DNA from: Saprospiraceae bacterium
GTDB taxonomy: Bacteria; Bacteroidota; Bacteroidia; Chitinophagales; Saprospiraceae
Direction of reading: 5' to 3'
DNA length: 64,000 nucleotides
NCBI GenBank assembly: GCA_016722285.1
Contig: JADKGI010000009.1
Span: 1 to 64,000 of the forward strand
Shown piece after piece: positions 47,739 to 56,850 of the stretch. The translations under genes and the position numbers were made by a program. The stretch's first letter is position 1, and the number at the start of each line of letters is the position of its first letter. A model generated the notes under the pieces. The model was not told where the DNA came from and made no database searches. It worked only from the letters and a program-made list of their open reading frames with translations.

Positions 47739-48404
47739 ATGAGTAACACACAAAAATCAATTGATGCAATTATAGATCAGGGCATGCTCCCATTGTACTT
47801 CAATGCAGACGAAAAAGTAAGTATAGATATATTAAGGACTGTTTATACAGCAGGTGTCCGGGCTCTTGAATATACCAATCGCGGTGAAGCAGCATTAGCT
47901 AATTTCAGGAAAATGGTCCAGGTCAGAAATGCGGAAATGCCGGGTATGTTGTTGGGAGTGGGCACAATAAAGAATAAAAAATCAGCCATAGACTATATGG
48001 AAGCAGGGGCGGATTTTTTGGTCAGTCCGGGGTTTGTGCCTGAAGTAGCAGCATATGCCACTGACCATGACATATTTTATGCACCAGGATGCATGACACC
48101 AACAGAAATTATTGCTGCCGAAAATGCAGGGATCAGATTCATAAAATTATTTCCAGGAAATATGTTGGGGCCTGATTTTTTAAGTTCGATAAAAGACATT
48201 TTTCCACAGCTTTATTTTATGCCTACTGGAGGTGTAGATACAACCAGGGAGAATATAGAAGGCTGGTTTAAAGCAGGCGTTTGTGCAGTAGGTATGGGTA
48301 GTAAGCTTATCAGTAAAAAACTGATGCAGAATCATGACTACCTTACCATCGAAATTGAGACAAAAAAAGTCCTTGAACTAATAAAAACTATCAAAAATTC
48401 ATAA
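47739..48404 (+). CDS. eda: KDPG aldolase (2-dehydro-3-deoxy-phosphogluconate aldolase)
   Basis: Intact 221-aa class I aldolase splitting 2-keto-3-deoxy-6-phosphogluconate into pyruvate and glyceraldehyde 3-phosphate, the last step of galacturonate breakdown. Motifs: GMLPLYFNADEKVSIDILRTVYTAGVRALEYTNRG with the catalytic Glu, LLGVGTIKNKKSAIDYMEAGADFLVSPGF, and IRFIKLFPGNMLGPDFLSSI with the Schiff-base Lys, then YFMPTGGVDTTRENIEGWFKAG. The upstream KDG kinase it needs is not in this window. Confidence 0.93.
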   Translation: MSNTQKSIDAIIDQGMLPLYFNADEKVSIDILRTVYTAGVRALEYTNRGEAALANFRKMVQVRNAEMPGMLLGVGTIKNKKSAIDYMEAGADFLVSPGFVPEVAAYATDHDIFYAPGCMTPTEIIAAENAGIRFIKLFPGNMLGPDFLSSIKDIFPQLYFMPTGGVDTTRENIEGWFKAGVCAVGMGSKLISKKLMQNHDYLTIEIETKKVLELIKTIKNS

Positions 48405-48405
48405 A

Positions 48406-49770
48406 ATGCTGAATACCATAGGTAAATACCGCTGGACGATTTGTACACTTCTGTTTTTTGCCACCACTATCAATTATCTCGACAGGCAGGTACTTTCTTT
48501 GCTAAAGCCCTCCTTGGAAGCAGAATTTGGATGGACCAACAGTCAATATGCAGATATAGCTTCTTTTTTTCAATTTACCTATGCCATTTCTATGCTTTTT
48601 GCGGGAAGGATTATGGATCGATTGGGGACTAAAAAAGGTTTTATTTGGGCTATTATATTGTGGTCACTTGGAGCTATGCTTCATGCCTGGGCAGTTCCTG
48701 CTGGAGATGGATTACTCAAAGTGTTAGGTTGGGTGGGTTTGGTTACTGTTCCGGCTTCTGTGCTTGGATTTATTTTCTCCCGAATGGTATTGGCTGTTGG
48801 TGAATCGGGAAATTTTCCAGGCGCTATCAAAGCAACTGCTGAATATTTTCCCAAAAAAGAAAGGTCTTTTGCTACGGGTATCTTTAATTCTGGTGCCAAT
48901 GTAGGTGCAATATTAGCACCGCTTTCTGTTCCATGGATTGAAACCCATTACGGATGGGAAGCAGCTTTTCTGGTCATAGGAGCTATAGGATTTTTATGGC
49001 TGATTTTTTGGATAATTTTCTACGAAAAGCCTGAAGAGCAAAAAAGAATGGGGAAAGAAGAACTTGCTTATATTCAATCGGGGGATGATGCTTCTGAAAT
49101 TGAAGAAAGTAAAACTGAAATTAAACAAGATATATCCTGGATCAAGTTATTGGGATATAAGCAAACATGGTCATTTGTGTTTGGAAAGTTCATGACAGAT
49201 GGGGTGTGGTGGTTTTTTCTTTTTTGGTTGCCGGCATTTCTATTTGAGCAATATGGCATGAAAGGCACAGATATCACACTGCCATTGGCAGTATTGTATT
49301 CATTGACTATGTTTGGAAGTATAGGCGGAGGATGGTTTCCTATGTATTTTATCAAAAAAGGCTTTGAAGTTTATGATGCCAGGATGAAAGCGATGCTGGC
49401 TATAGCTTTTATTCCACTGGTTGTACTAGCTGCCCAACCTTTTGGTCACATAAGTTCTTGGGTTCCTGTGATATTAATTGGGATAGGTGCGTCAGCTCAT
49501 CAAGCCTGGAGCGCAAATATTTTTACAACGGTTTCAGACTTATTTCCTAAAAAAGCAATAGGGTCTGTAGTAGGAATTGGAGGTATGGCTGGCGGGTTTG
49601 GCGGAGTGATTATTACCAAAGTGGCCGGAGCCCTTTTTGATTATTATAAAGCTTTGGGACATATTGAAACAGGATATACAATCATGTTTGCGTTTTGTGC
49701 TTTAGCTTATCTGATAGCTTGGTTTGTAATGAAGATTTTAGTACCAAAATATAAGCAAGTGGTGTTGTAA
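48406..49770 (+). CDS. exuT: MFS hexuronate transporter (ExuT/ACS family)
   Basis: Intact 454-aa inner-membrane permease with about 12 hydrophobic helices. Early motif FFATTINYLDRQVLSLLKPSLEAEFGWTNSQYADI is typical of the anion:cation symporter family that carries galacturonate and glucuronate, followed by MDRLGTKKGFIWAIILWSLG. ESGNFPGAIKATAEYFPKKERSFATGIFNSGANVGAI is also a hallmark. It starts one base after eda, so it is co-transcribed. It would import monomeric uronate from the periplasm after GH28 and GH105 action. Substrate is inferred from family and operon. Confidence 0.9.
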   Translation: MLNTIGKYRWTICTLLFFATTINYLDRQVLSLLKPSLEAEFGWTNSQYADIASFFQFTYAISMLFAGRIMDRLGTKKGFIWAIILWSLGAMLHAWAVPAGDGLLKVLGWVGLVTVPASVLGFIFSRMVLAVGESGNFPGAIKATAEYFPKKERSFATGIFNSGANVGAILAPLSVPWIETHYGWEAAFLVIGAIGFLWLIFWIIFYEKPEEQKRMGKEELAYIQSGDDASEIEESKTEIKQDISWIKLLGYKQTWSFVFGKFMTDGVWWFFLFWLPAFLFEQYGMKGTDITLPLAVLYSLTMFGSIGGGWFPMYFIKKGFEVYDARMKAMLAIAFIPLVVLAAQPFGHISSWVPVILIGIGASAHQAWSANIFTTVSDLFPKKAIGSVVGIGGMAGGFGGVIITKVAGALFDYYKALGHIETGYTIMFAFCALAYLIAWFVMKILVPKYKQVVL

Positions 49771-50016
49771 TCTTTACTTTATTTATTCATTAACTTTGAT
49801 TTGATGCAAAGCTAGTATTTACATAGGCTGCAGCGTTTTTTAGCCTGCTTTTTGTGCATTAAGCCTGATATTTAAATGGCAATAAAATTCCTAATTAGCC
49901 TGATGCTAAAGTAATACCTGCCTAAAATAGCTATTAGAATTATGATCTACGCTTTTTAGGCGAACCTAGTTCTCAATTATTAAATTGATATTGGACAAAA
50001 AAATAAGACAATACAC

Positions 50017-50394
50017 CTACAAAAAGGAATGTAAACCTACTCTGTTTCCTTCTGAATCTTTAAAGATAGCCATATGACCAAACTCATCATTTATCTTAGT
50101 TTTGGGGATAAAAATTTTTCCACCTGCGGGCTCAATTTTATTCAGTATATTTTGAAGGTCCGGATTTGCATTCAAATAAACTAAAGTCCCCAGATTTGCT
50201 GAAGGAGTGTAAGAGTCCTTGTTATGTACAAGTGCACCCGAAATGTTTTTCATCATCTCTTTTACCGGGAAAGCCCTCATACTTAAATTTTGACTGTCAA
50301 GATTTACCATACTAATTCCGAATATGGTTTCATAAAAGTTTTGAGCCCGATCAATATCGATAGCGGGAATCTCAAACCAGCTGATAGCGTTCAT
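50017..50394 (-). CDS. VOC-family (glyoxalase-like) protein
   Basis: Small 125-aa single-unit protein with the beta-alpha-beta-beta-beta fold: ISWFEIPAIDIDRAQNFYETIFGISMV and a C-terminal GHMAIFKDSEGNRVGLHSFL. Metal-ligand assignment is uncertain. It lies about 100 bp downstream of hppD, itself a VOC-fold enzyme, and may belong to the same transcript. No specific substrate can be named. Confidence 0.85.
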   Translation of the reverse strand: MNAISWFEIPAIDIDRAQNFYETIFGISMVNLDSQNLSMRAFPVKEMMKNISGALVHNKDSYTPSANLGTLVYLNANPDLQNILNKIEPAGGKIFIPKTKINDEFGHMAIFKDSEGNRVGLHSFL

Positions 50395-50495
50395 AATGTA
50401 TATTTTATTTTGGTTAAAAAATTAAAAACAGAACTATGTGATTGAAAAATCAAATAGTTGCAATCTAAGTCATTTTGATAAGTCACATCTGAATA

Positions 50496-51620
50496 TTAAA
50501 GTGTTCCTCTGATAGCTTGTTCACGCTCAATTGATTCAAATAAAGCTTTGAAATTACCTTTGCCGAATGATTTTGCCCCATGTCTTTCTATAATTTCAAA
50601 AAATACGGTCGGTCTATCCTGAATGGGTTTTGTAAATATCTGCAATAAATATCCTTCTTCATCCCGGTCCACCAGGATATTCATGCGTTTCAAATCACTT
50701 ATATCTTCATCAATTTTACCGACTCTTTCCATTACGGTGTCATAGTAGTTTTCAGGCACCTGTAAGAATTCAATACCATTCATCCTGAGTGATTCTACAG
50801 TATGTACTATGTCTTCTGTGGCGATGGCTATGTGTTGTACGCCTGAACAACCATAAAAATCAAGGTATTCTTCTATTTGTGACTTTTTCTTTCCTTTGGC
50901 TGGTTCATTGATCGGAAATTTTATAAACCCATTGCCATTGCTCACTACTTTTGACATCAACGCAGTATATTCAGTTGATATATCTTTGTCATCAAATGTA
51001 ACAAGGAGCTTGAATCCAAGTACTTCCTCATAAAATTTAACCCATTTATTCATTTGGCCAAGTTCTACATTTCCGACACAATGATCCACATATTTGAATC
51101 CAAGTGGATTGATATTTATAGCGCAGGTTCTTGCTTCGAAACCAGGTAAAAAGGCACCCTTATAATTATTTCTTTCTACCAGTGTGTGGATGGTTTCACC
51201 ATAAGTTTTAATTCCGGCCATTTTTACATATCCGTCGTTGTCTTCCAAAAATATCGGTTCGAAAGCACTTTCAGCGCCTCTTTCTATTGCTTTAAAATAG
51301 GCCTCATCTACATTTTCCACACCCAGCGCAATCACTTTTACCCCATCACCGTGGTCAGACACGTGTTTAAGAATCGGATGATCTGGCTGTAGTGCTGAAG
51401 TGATGATAAATCTGATTTTACCTTGACTCAGTACATAAGAGACTACATCTCTTGATCCGGTTTCCGGGCCTTTGTATGCTATGAGTTCAAAACCAAAACA
51501 ATGCTGATAGAAGAGACTGGTTTGTTTAGCATTACCTACATAAAATTCGATATAATCTGTTCCGGTGATCGGAAAAGTATCAGTATTTGTTTTCGGGCTG
51601 CTTGCTGTTGAAGTATTCAT
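50496..51620 (-). CDS. hppD: 4-Hydroxyphenylpyruvate dioxygenase
   Basis: Intact 374-aa two-module VOC-fold enzyme that converts 4-hydroxyphenylpyruvate to homogentisate in tyrosine catabolism. N-module: TDYIEFYVGNAKQTSLFYQHCFGFELIAYKG. C-module iron ligands: His in FKYVDHCVGNVELGQM, His in CSGVQHIAIATEDIVHT and Glu in PTVFFEIIERHGAKSFGKGNFKALF. The C-terminal helix that gates the active site is present. It is 55 bp downstream of hmgA in the same leftward cluster. Confidence 0.96.
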   Translation of the reverse strand: MNTSTASSPKTNTDTFPITGTDYIEFYVGNAKQTSLFYQHCFGFELIAYKGPETGSRDVVSYVLSQGKIRFIITSALQPDHPILKHVSDHGDGVKVIALGVENVDEAYFKAIERGAESAFEPIFLEDNDGYVKMAGIKTYGETIHTLVERNNYKGAFLPGFEARTCAININPLGFKYVDHCVGNVELGQMNKWVKFYEEVLGFKLLVTFDDKDISTEYTALMSKVVSNGNGFIKFPINEPAKGKKKSQIEEYLDFYGCSGVQHIAIATEDIVHTVESLRMNGIEFLQVPENYYDTVMERVGKIDEDISDLKRMNILVDRDEEGYLLQIFTKPIQDRPTVFFEIIERHGAKSFGKGNFKALFESIEREQAIRGTL

Positions 51621-51675
51621 TTTTTTTTTTTAATATTAATTTAATGTATTTTAGTAAATCATATTCTCATCCAAC

Positions 51676-52815
51676 TCAGGAATAGTCTTCATCCTCTATC
51701 TCTGCCGCATAATTTGTAAGCAGCAACGGTTTGAATGTATCTATCATGACAGCCAGTTCATTGGTCTCTTTCTGGCCTATACTTTTCTCCATGGCTCCGG
51801 GATGAGGGCCATGAGGAATGCCACCCGGATGAAGGGTTATCTGCCCCTTGTCAACATGATTTCTGCTCATGAAGTCGCCATCTACATAATACAGAACTTC
51901 ATCACTGTCTATGTTACTATGATTATAAGGAGCGGGGATGGCCAGAGGATGATAGTCATACATTCGAGGGCAAAATGAACAAATGACAAAGTTTCGGGTC
52001 TCAAATGTCTGATGAATGGGTGGTGGTAAATGTACTCTGCCGGTAATGGGTTCAAAATTGTGAATTGAAAAAGCATAAGGGTAAACGTAACCATCCCAAC
52101 CTACCACATCGAATGGGTGTGCTTTATAATGGTATGGATACAAATTATCTTGTTTTTTTATGTATAATAAATAATCTCTTTTTTCGTCATATGTGACCAA
52201 TACTCCAGGTTTTCTAATATCTCTCTCACAAAATGGAGCGTGTTCTGCTAATTGTCCGAAATCATTCCTGTATCTTTTTGGTGTTAGAATTGGAGAGGTT
52301 GATTCCACTATCAATAGTCTATTGTCTTCTGTGTAAAATTCCAGTTGATAAATAGTTCCGCGGGGTATTATAAGATAGTCGCCATATTCAAATCCGATGT
52401 CCCCGTACATAGTTTTTAAAATACCTGATCCTACGTGAACAAATATACATTCATCAGCATCCGCATTTTTATAAAAGTATTCTGTCATTCCGGATTTTGG
52501 CGCAGCCAGTATTATCCGGCATTCATTATTTACCAGGACTGGTTTTCTGCTATCCAGATAGTCAACCTCCGGTGTAATATTAAACCCATTGAGACTTCGG
52601 TGTTTTAATTGTTTATCATGAATTGTTACAGGAGACACGTCCATAGGCTCACCGACCTGAGTGATCATGGTTGGCGGATGATTGTGATATAATAATGAAT
52701 ACATATCACTAAATCCTTCAGTTGAAAATAATTGTTCGTGGTACAAAGAGCCGTCCTTCTTTCTGAATTGGGTGTGTCTCTTTGGGGGGATCTTTCCTAA
52801 GGAATGGTAATGCAT
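51676..52815 (-). CDS. hmgA: Homogentisate 1,2-dioxygenase
   Basis: About 379 aa; opens the ring of homogentisate to maleylacetoacetate. I choose the start at 52815 (MHYHSLGKIPPKRHTQF) because it matches the family's N-terminus and lies one base after the MarR stop, while the longer frame overlaps that gene. Motifs: FVHVGSGILKTMYGDIGFEYGDYLIIPRGTIYQLEF, HPFDVVGWDGYVYPYAFSIHNFEPITGRVHLPPPIHQTFET, and ITLHPGGIPHGPHPGAMEKSIG, which carries the active-site His and Glu cluster. Together with hppD it shows aerobic tyrosine degradation. Confidence 0.95.
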   Translation of the reverse strand: MHYHSLGKIPPKRHTQFRKKDGSLYHEQLFSTEGFSDMYSLLYHNHPPTMITQVGEPMDVSPVTIHDKQLKHRSLNGFNITPEVDYLDSRKPVLVNNECRIILAAPKSGMTEYFYKNADADECIFVHVGSGILKTMYGDIGFEYGDYLIIPRGTIYQLEFYTEDNRLLIVESTSPILTPKRYRNDFGQLAEHAPFCERDIRKPGVLVTYDEKRDYLLYIKKQDNLYPYHYKAHPFDVVGWDGYVYPYAFSIHNFEPITGRVHLPPPIHQTFETRNFVICSFCPRMYDYHPLAIPAPYNHSNIDSDEVLYYVDGDFMSRNHVDKGQITLHPGGIPHGPHPGAMEKSIGQKETNELAVMIDTFKPLLLTNYAAEIEDEDYS

Positions 52816-52816
52816 A

Positions 52817-53266
52817 TTATGTGTTTTTTGATAAGTTCCTGAATATCTTTTGTATGATAATATCAAGGAGGATGAGTTCTTCATCAGGGATGGATACATA
52901 AGCGGTAGCCCTGAATTCTTTGACAATAGGCTCGGTTAATGTAAATATTTTTTCCCCTGCACCAGTAAGTTGTATCTTAAATTTTCTCCTGTCTTTGGTA
53001 TCTGACAGACGGGAAGTTATCCCTTTTTGCACCAACAGATCTATCATTCTTGTGATGGTGGGAGCGTCCTTAAATGTGAGGTCACCTAATTCCTGCTGAC
53101 TCAATGATTCATGTTTTTTAAGAATATTTATTAACACCCACTGATCGATAGTTATATCTACTTCAGGGTGTTGAGTGAGGAGCCTGTTTAATGATTGTTT
53201 CATTAACTTGACGGTTTTTTCCATTGCAAATCCAAGCGCTTCCTGTCTCTTTTCTTCTGTTTTCAA
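52817..53266 (-). CDS. MarR-family transcriptional regulator
   Basis: Intact 149-aa winged-helix regulator. DNA-binding region: DITIDQWVLINILKKHESLSQQELGDLTFKDAPTITRMIDLLVQKGITSR, with the wing DTKDRRKFKIQLTGAGEKIF. It is the first gene of the leftward tyrosine-degradation cluster and abuts hmgA, so it probably controls these genes in response to an aromatic intermediate. It is divergent from the peroxiredoxin gene. Confidence 0.92.
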   Translation of the reverse strand: MKTEEKRQEALGFAMEKTVKLMKQSLNRLLTQHPEVDITIDQWVLINILKKHESLSQQELGDLTFKDAPTITRMIDLLVQKGITSRLSDTKDRRKFKIQLTGAGEKIFTLTEPIVKEFRATAYVSIPDEELILLDIIIQKIFRNLSKNT

Positions 53267-53408
53267 TTTAGGTTTTATTAGAGAAAAATAATTAGTACAC
53301 GAATAGTATGCAAAGCAATATAATATTTATTAATTATCCAAATATTTTATACATTTATAGTATTCAATAAGACTCTAAATTGTTAATATTATTTTAAATA
53401 CTATTAAA

Positions 53409-53441
53409 TTGGTAGAATATATAGAATTATAAATATTTTTG
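53409..53441 (+). promoter_or_regulatory. Bacteroidota-type promoter before the peroxiredoxin gene
   Basis: TTG at 53409-53411, a 22-bp spacer and TATTTTTG at 53434-53441 fit the TTG-N17-23-TAnnTTTG pattern. It lies about 50 bp before the peroxiredoxin start, a normal leader length. Confidence 0.5.
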
Positions 53442-53491
53442 TGCAAGCTTAAAGTTATTATTCATTTTATTCATTTCTAAATATAAATATT

Positions 53492-54130
53492 ATGTCATTG
53501 AGATTAGGAGACATTGCACCAAACTTCCAGGCAGAAACCACAAAAGGTCATATTGACTTTCATGAATGGTTAGGTACTTCATGGGGAATGCTTTTTTCAC
53601 ACCCCGCAGATTTTACACCGGTTTGTACAACAGAGCTTGGTAAAACAGCTCTGCTGGCAGGCGAATTTGCCAAAAGAAATACCAAAGTTATAGCTGTATC
53701 AGTAGATGACCTTGAGTCTCATAATAAATGGATACCAGATATCGAAGATGTAAATCACATAAAGGTTAATGTTCCAATCATAGCAGATGAAGGAAGAATT
53801 GTGGCCACGTTGTACGATATGATTCATCCCAATGCAAGTGAGAAAACAACTGTAAGGTCCGTTTTTATTATTGGTCCTGATAAAAAAATAAAACTGACTC
53901 TGACTTATCCGGCATCTACAGGAAGAAATTTTAATGAGTTGCTAAGGGTTTTGGACTCACTTCAGCTAGCGGCAGACCACAGTCTGGCGACTCCGGCGGA
54001 TTGGGTCAAAGGTGAAAATCTCATTGTTGTACCTGCTGTACCCACTGATCAGATCAAAGGAAAATATGGCGTAGAACCTGAGATAGTAAAACCTTATCTT
54101 CGTTACGTTCCGGCATCAGTCGTTAAATAA
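53492..54130 (+). CDS. 1-Cys peroxiredoxin (Prx6 type)
   Basis: Intact 212-aa cytoplasmic peroxidase. MSLRLGDIAPNFQAETTKGHIDFHEWLG leads into WGMLFSHPADFTPVCTTELGK with the peroxidatic Cys. The long C-terminal extension (TPADWVKGENLIVVPAVPT and DQIKGKYGVEPEIVKPYLRYV) places it in the Prx6 group. No resolving Cys is evident. It is a single-gene unit with a promoter before and a terminator after it, and is divergent from the MarR gene. Confidence 0.94.
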   Translation: MSLRLGDIAPNFQAETTKGHIDFHEWLGTSWGMLFSHPADFTPVCTTELGKTALLAGEFAKRNTKVIAVSVDDLESHNKWIPDIEDVNHIKVNVPIIADEGRIVATLYDMIHPNASEKTTVRSVFIIGPDKKIKLTLTYPASTGRNFNELLRVLDSLQLAADHSLATPADWVKGENLIVVPAVPTDQIKGKYGVEPEIVKPYLRYVPASVVK

Positions 54131-54164
54131 GAAATAAAAGTAATTGGCTTTTGAACCAAAAAAA

Positions 54165-54203
54165 AACATCAGTAGAGTAAAATATCTATTGATGTTTTCT
54201 TTT
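54165..54203 (+). terminator. Rho-independent terminator after the peroxiredoxin gene
   Basis: AACATCAGTAGA (54165-54176) pairs with TCTATTGATGTT (54185-54196), with one G-T wobble and an 8-base loop. It is followed by TTCTTTTT. An A-run precedes it, so it may also end the converging M23 gene transcript. Confidence 0.85.
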
Positions 54204-54222
54204 TGAAAAGAAGGTATTAGTT

Positions 54223-55206
54223 CTAATCCAATGATTGGTTATCTTTTGAAGCCCTCCTTACGAGTTCCTGATATTCTTTTGGAGTCAGCCCGTCAAGACA
54301 ATAATCTATAGGATTTATGGCGATTCCATTGAGCCAAACTTCATAATGAAGGTGTGGAGCAGTTGATGCTCCGGTACTTCCAACCAACCCTAACTTCTGG
54401 CCTTTTTTAACGATGTCACCTTCTTTAACGCTAATTGAAAACATATGGCCGTACAGTGTTTTATACCCATAGCCATGATCTATCATTAAATGATTGCCAT
54501 ATCCTGATCCTGATTTATTAATGGAAACCACTCTGCCATCTCCCGTAGCCTGAATATCAGTACCTTGCGGAGCAGTAAAATCAAGTCCTTTGTGAAATCT
54601 TCTGAGTTTGTAGATAGGGTGTATCCTCATCCCAAATCCGGACAGAAATTTTACATCCTTTTTGAGGGCAGTTTCTCTTACAGGCTTAATAGATGGTATA
54701 GAAGCTATTTTCTTTTCTTTTGTTACAGCGACTCTATATAAGCTATCCAGTGATTTTCTTTGGATATCAATTTTAAGTTTTAATTCATCCGCTTTCCTTA
54801 GATTTGCTTTAATCATAAGTCCAGTTTCTTTAAAGTTTTCAAGAAAGTCATATTTGTCATGACCACCTATACCACCATTCCAGATATTATCATCAATTGG
54901 TTTTGTACCTAATATCATTCTGTTGACTTCGTTATCCTTTTCGTGAAGAGATTCTATTTTTGTTGATAGAATTTGATACTCATCTGTCAATTGTGTAAGG
55001 TAAAATTCAAGTTGCTCTTTTTCTTTTGTCATTACTTTTTCCTTAGGAGTAGGAAAATACTGATAAGCAAGGACAAACATAATGACTGCTGTCAATCCAA
55101 CGGCTGAAATAAAATAAACACTATTGCGGACTTTTTCTTTTCGAGTTTGTTTGTGTTCTTCATATTGTAAGGTGTGCTCGTTGTATACGTATTTAACATG
55201 CTTCAT
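54223..55206 (-). CDS. M23 metallopeptidase (LytM-like), canonical active site
   Basis: About 327 aa with start at 55206 (MKHVKYVYNEHTLQYEEH), typical of Bacteroidota M23 proteins; an upstream in-frame Met at 55248 is less likely. One membrane helix at about residues 25-47 (FISAVGLTAVIMFVLAYQYF) is followed by a coiled coil and the LytM domain. Zinc and catalytic residues are complete: FHKGLDFTAPQG (HxxxD) and APHLHYEVWLNG (HxH). It probably cleaves peptidoglycan cross-links in the periplasm during growth. Convergent with the peroxiredoxin gene. Confidence 0.9.
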   Translation of the reverse strand: MKHVKYVYNEHTLQYEEHKQTRKEKVRNSVYFISAVGLTAVIMFVLAYQYFPTPKEKVMTKEKEQLEFYLTQLTDEYQILSTKIESLHEKDNEVNRMILGTKPIDDNIWNGGIGGHDKYDFLENFKETGLMIKANLRKADELKLKIDIQRKSLDSLYRVAVTKEKKIASIPSIKPVRETALKKDVKFLSGFGMRIHPIYKLRRFHKGLDFTAPQGTDIQATGDGRVVSINKSGSGYGNHLMIDHGYGYKTLYGHMFSISVKEGDIVKKGQKLGLVGSTGASTAPHLHYEVWLNGIAINPIDYCLDGLTPKEYQELVRRASKDNQSLD

Positions 55207-55495
55207 TGGGGAATTACTATTAAAATATGATAAAATCTTTTTTGGCAAAAGATCAATCAGAAAATACGAATACTGTTGGTTATTAAAAACAGTGTAAAGA
55301 TATCTTTTCGTTTTCTAAATACAAAATTATAACCAAAAGATTTTCATGAAAGATACGAATGTCTATAAAAAGAATTTTTAAAATGACAGAATTTCACACC
55401 TTATCAAATATTCAATTCCTATGGTTTCAATACAGGACTTTCCTTATGCGATATAGAAGCAAATGTATTTTTTTCTGCCTGAATATCATTCAGTT

Positions 55496-56716
55496 TCAAC
55501 AGGATTTTATCCCTGTATTCAAAAAGTTCGGCAATTCTTTCATATTCATAGGTTGTGGCGGAGGAAGTTTTTCTTTAAGGTGGTTCACTTGAACGCCATT
55601 TTTCCAGAATCTGAAACACACGTGAGGGCCAGTAGCCAATCCTGTTGCACCGACATAACCGATAGTCTGTCCTTGCTTCACTCTCACTCCGGGTCGAATT
55701 CCTTTTGCAAAACGAGACATGTGCAGATATTGGGTGTCATATACTTTATCATGCTTAATTTTAACAAAATTTCCATTGCCGCCTGTATAGGATGAGGCAG
55801 TAATAGTGCCATCGGACACAGCTCTGATTTCAGTACCATAAGGAGCTGCATAATCGGTTCCTAAATGTGGTATTGTCTTACCTTTAATAGGGTGGAATCT
55901 ATGAAGATTATAATTTGAAGATATCCTCGTAAATCTGACGGGTGCTTTCAAAAAAGATTTTTTGGCTGGTCTGCCTTCCGCATCAAAATAACCTTCGTAA
56001 TCTTTTGATTTGTATAATATTGAATAATTTGCCGTATTATCATTAATATAACACGCTGCCAAAAGCCTTCCCATACCTGTTAGCTGGCCATCTACGTATT
56101 TATTTTCATAAATCAGCTTGAACTCATCACCTTTTTTGGTATGATAAAAATCCACAGAGCTAGATAATGCATCTTCCATCAGATCAATAATGTTAGGATT
56201 GACTCCTTTAGCTTCAAGTGTACCCCACAGCGATGATTCGATTTTTCCATACACTATTTCTTCGCAAATTTCTACTTCTTTTTCCACCATATTTACTTTG
56301 AGTGAATCCCGGAAGTCATAAACTACATATTTGTATTGATCAGGTTCATAAACTATCGCGAAAGGTTTATCATCACACTCATGCTTTTTGATAACATGAT
56401 AGTTTTGACCGGCACGAATGTTTCTTAAATTGAAAATATCTTTAGCTTCATGTTCGAGAAGCAGAATCATATTTGTACTAAGTCCCTGAGCACTTAATAT
56501 GCCTCCAAACACATCATTTTTTTTAATGGTGTTTTTTTCAATATAAACCGAATCAAGATTAAAACCAAATTGGAAAGATTCACCTTTTTTAATAAATTCT
56601 TCTTCGGGTTCGGATAGAACAGTCTTACTATTATCAAGGTGATATGCTAAAATAAAAACAGTTGCCAGCATCAGGGACAATAAAAAGTCTGCATAACGCT
56701 TTGGCAACTTACTCAT
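55496..56716 (-). CDS. M23-family peptidase with HxC in place of HxH
   Basis: About 406 aa; the start at 56716 (MSKLPKRYADFLLSLMLATVFILAYHL) gives a signal anchor. The N-terminal part (KKNDVFGGILSAQGLSTNMILLLEHEAKDIFNLRNIRAGQNYHVI) resembles the OapA/LysM-like module of Csd3-type M23 proteins. The LytM domain has HLGTDYAAPYGTEI with HxxxD and TQYLHMSRFAKGIRPG, but the last zinc motif reads GPHVCFRFWKNG, with Cys where the second His is expected. It may use Cys as a ligand or have low activity. It lies upstream of the other M23 gene. Confidence 0.88.
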   Translation of the reverse strand: MSKLPKRYADFLLSLMLATVFILAYHLDNSKTVLSEPEEEFIKKGESFQFGFNLDSVYIEKNTIKKNDVFGGILSAQGLSTNMILLLEHEAKDIFNLRNIRAGQNYHVIKKHECDDKPFAIVYEPDQYKYVVYDFRDSLKVNMVEKEVEICEEIVYGKIESSLWGTLEAKGVNPNIIDLMEDALSSSVDFYHTKKGDEFKLIYENKYVDGQLTGMGRLLAACYINDNTANYSILYKSKDYEGYFDAEGRPAKKSFLKAPVRFTRISSNYNLHRFHPIKGKTIPHLGTDYAAPYGTEIRAVSDGTITASSYTGGNGNFVKIKHDKVYDTQYLHMSRFAKGIRPGVRVKQGQTIGYVGATGLATGPHVCFRFWKNGVQVNHLKEKLPPPQPMNMKELPNFLNTGIKSC

Positions 56717-56850
56717 TTTGAATGGTGTAAGTTTCAAAATCAATTGGTTTACGGCTATTAAATAAACTATATTAAATATTCTCTTTGCCTAAATAAGACA
56801 GCGCAAGATAATTTCATCTGTTATAAACGCCAAATATATTATGTTAATTT

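Noticed and set aside
49771..50016. Repeated AGCCTG motifs downstream of the MFS transporter gene
   Set aside because: Three short irregularly spaced copies; no array, hairpin or RNA fold that I could support.
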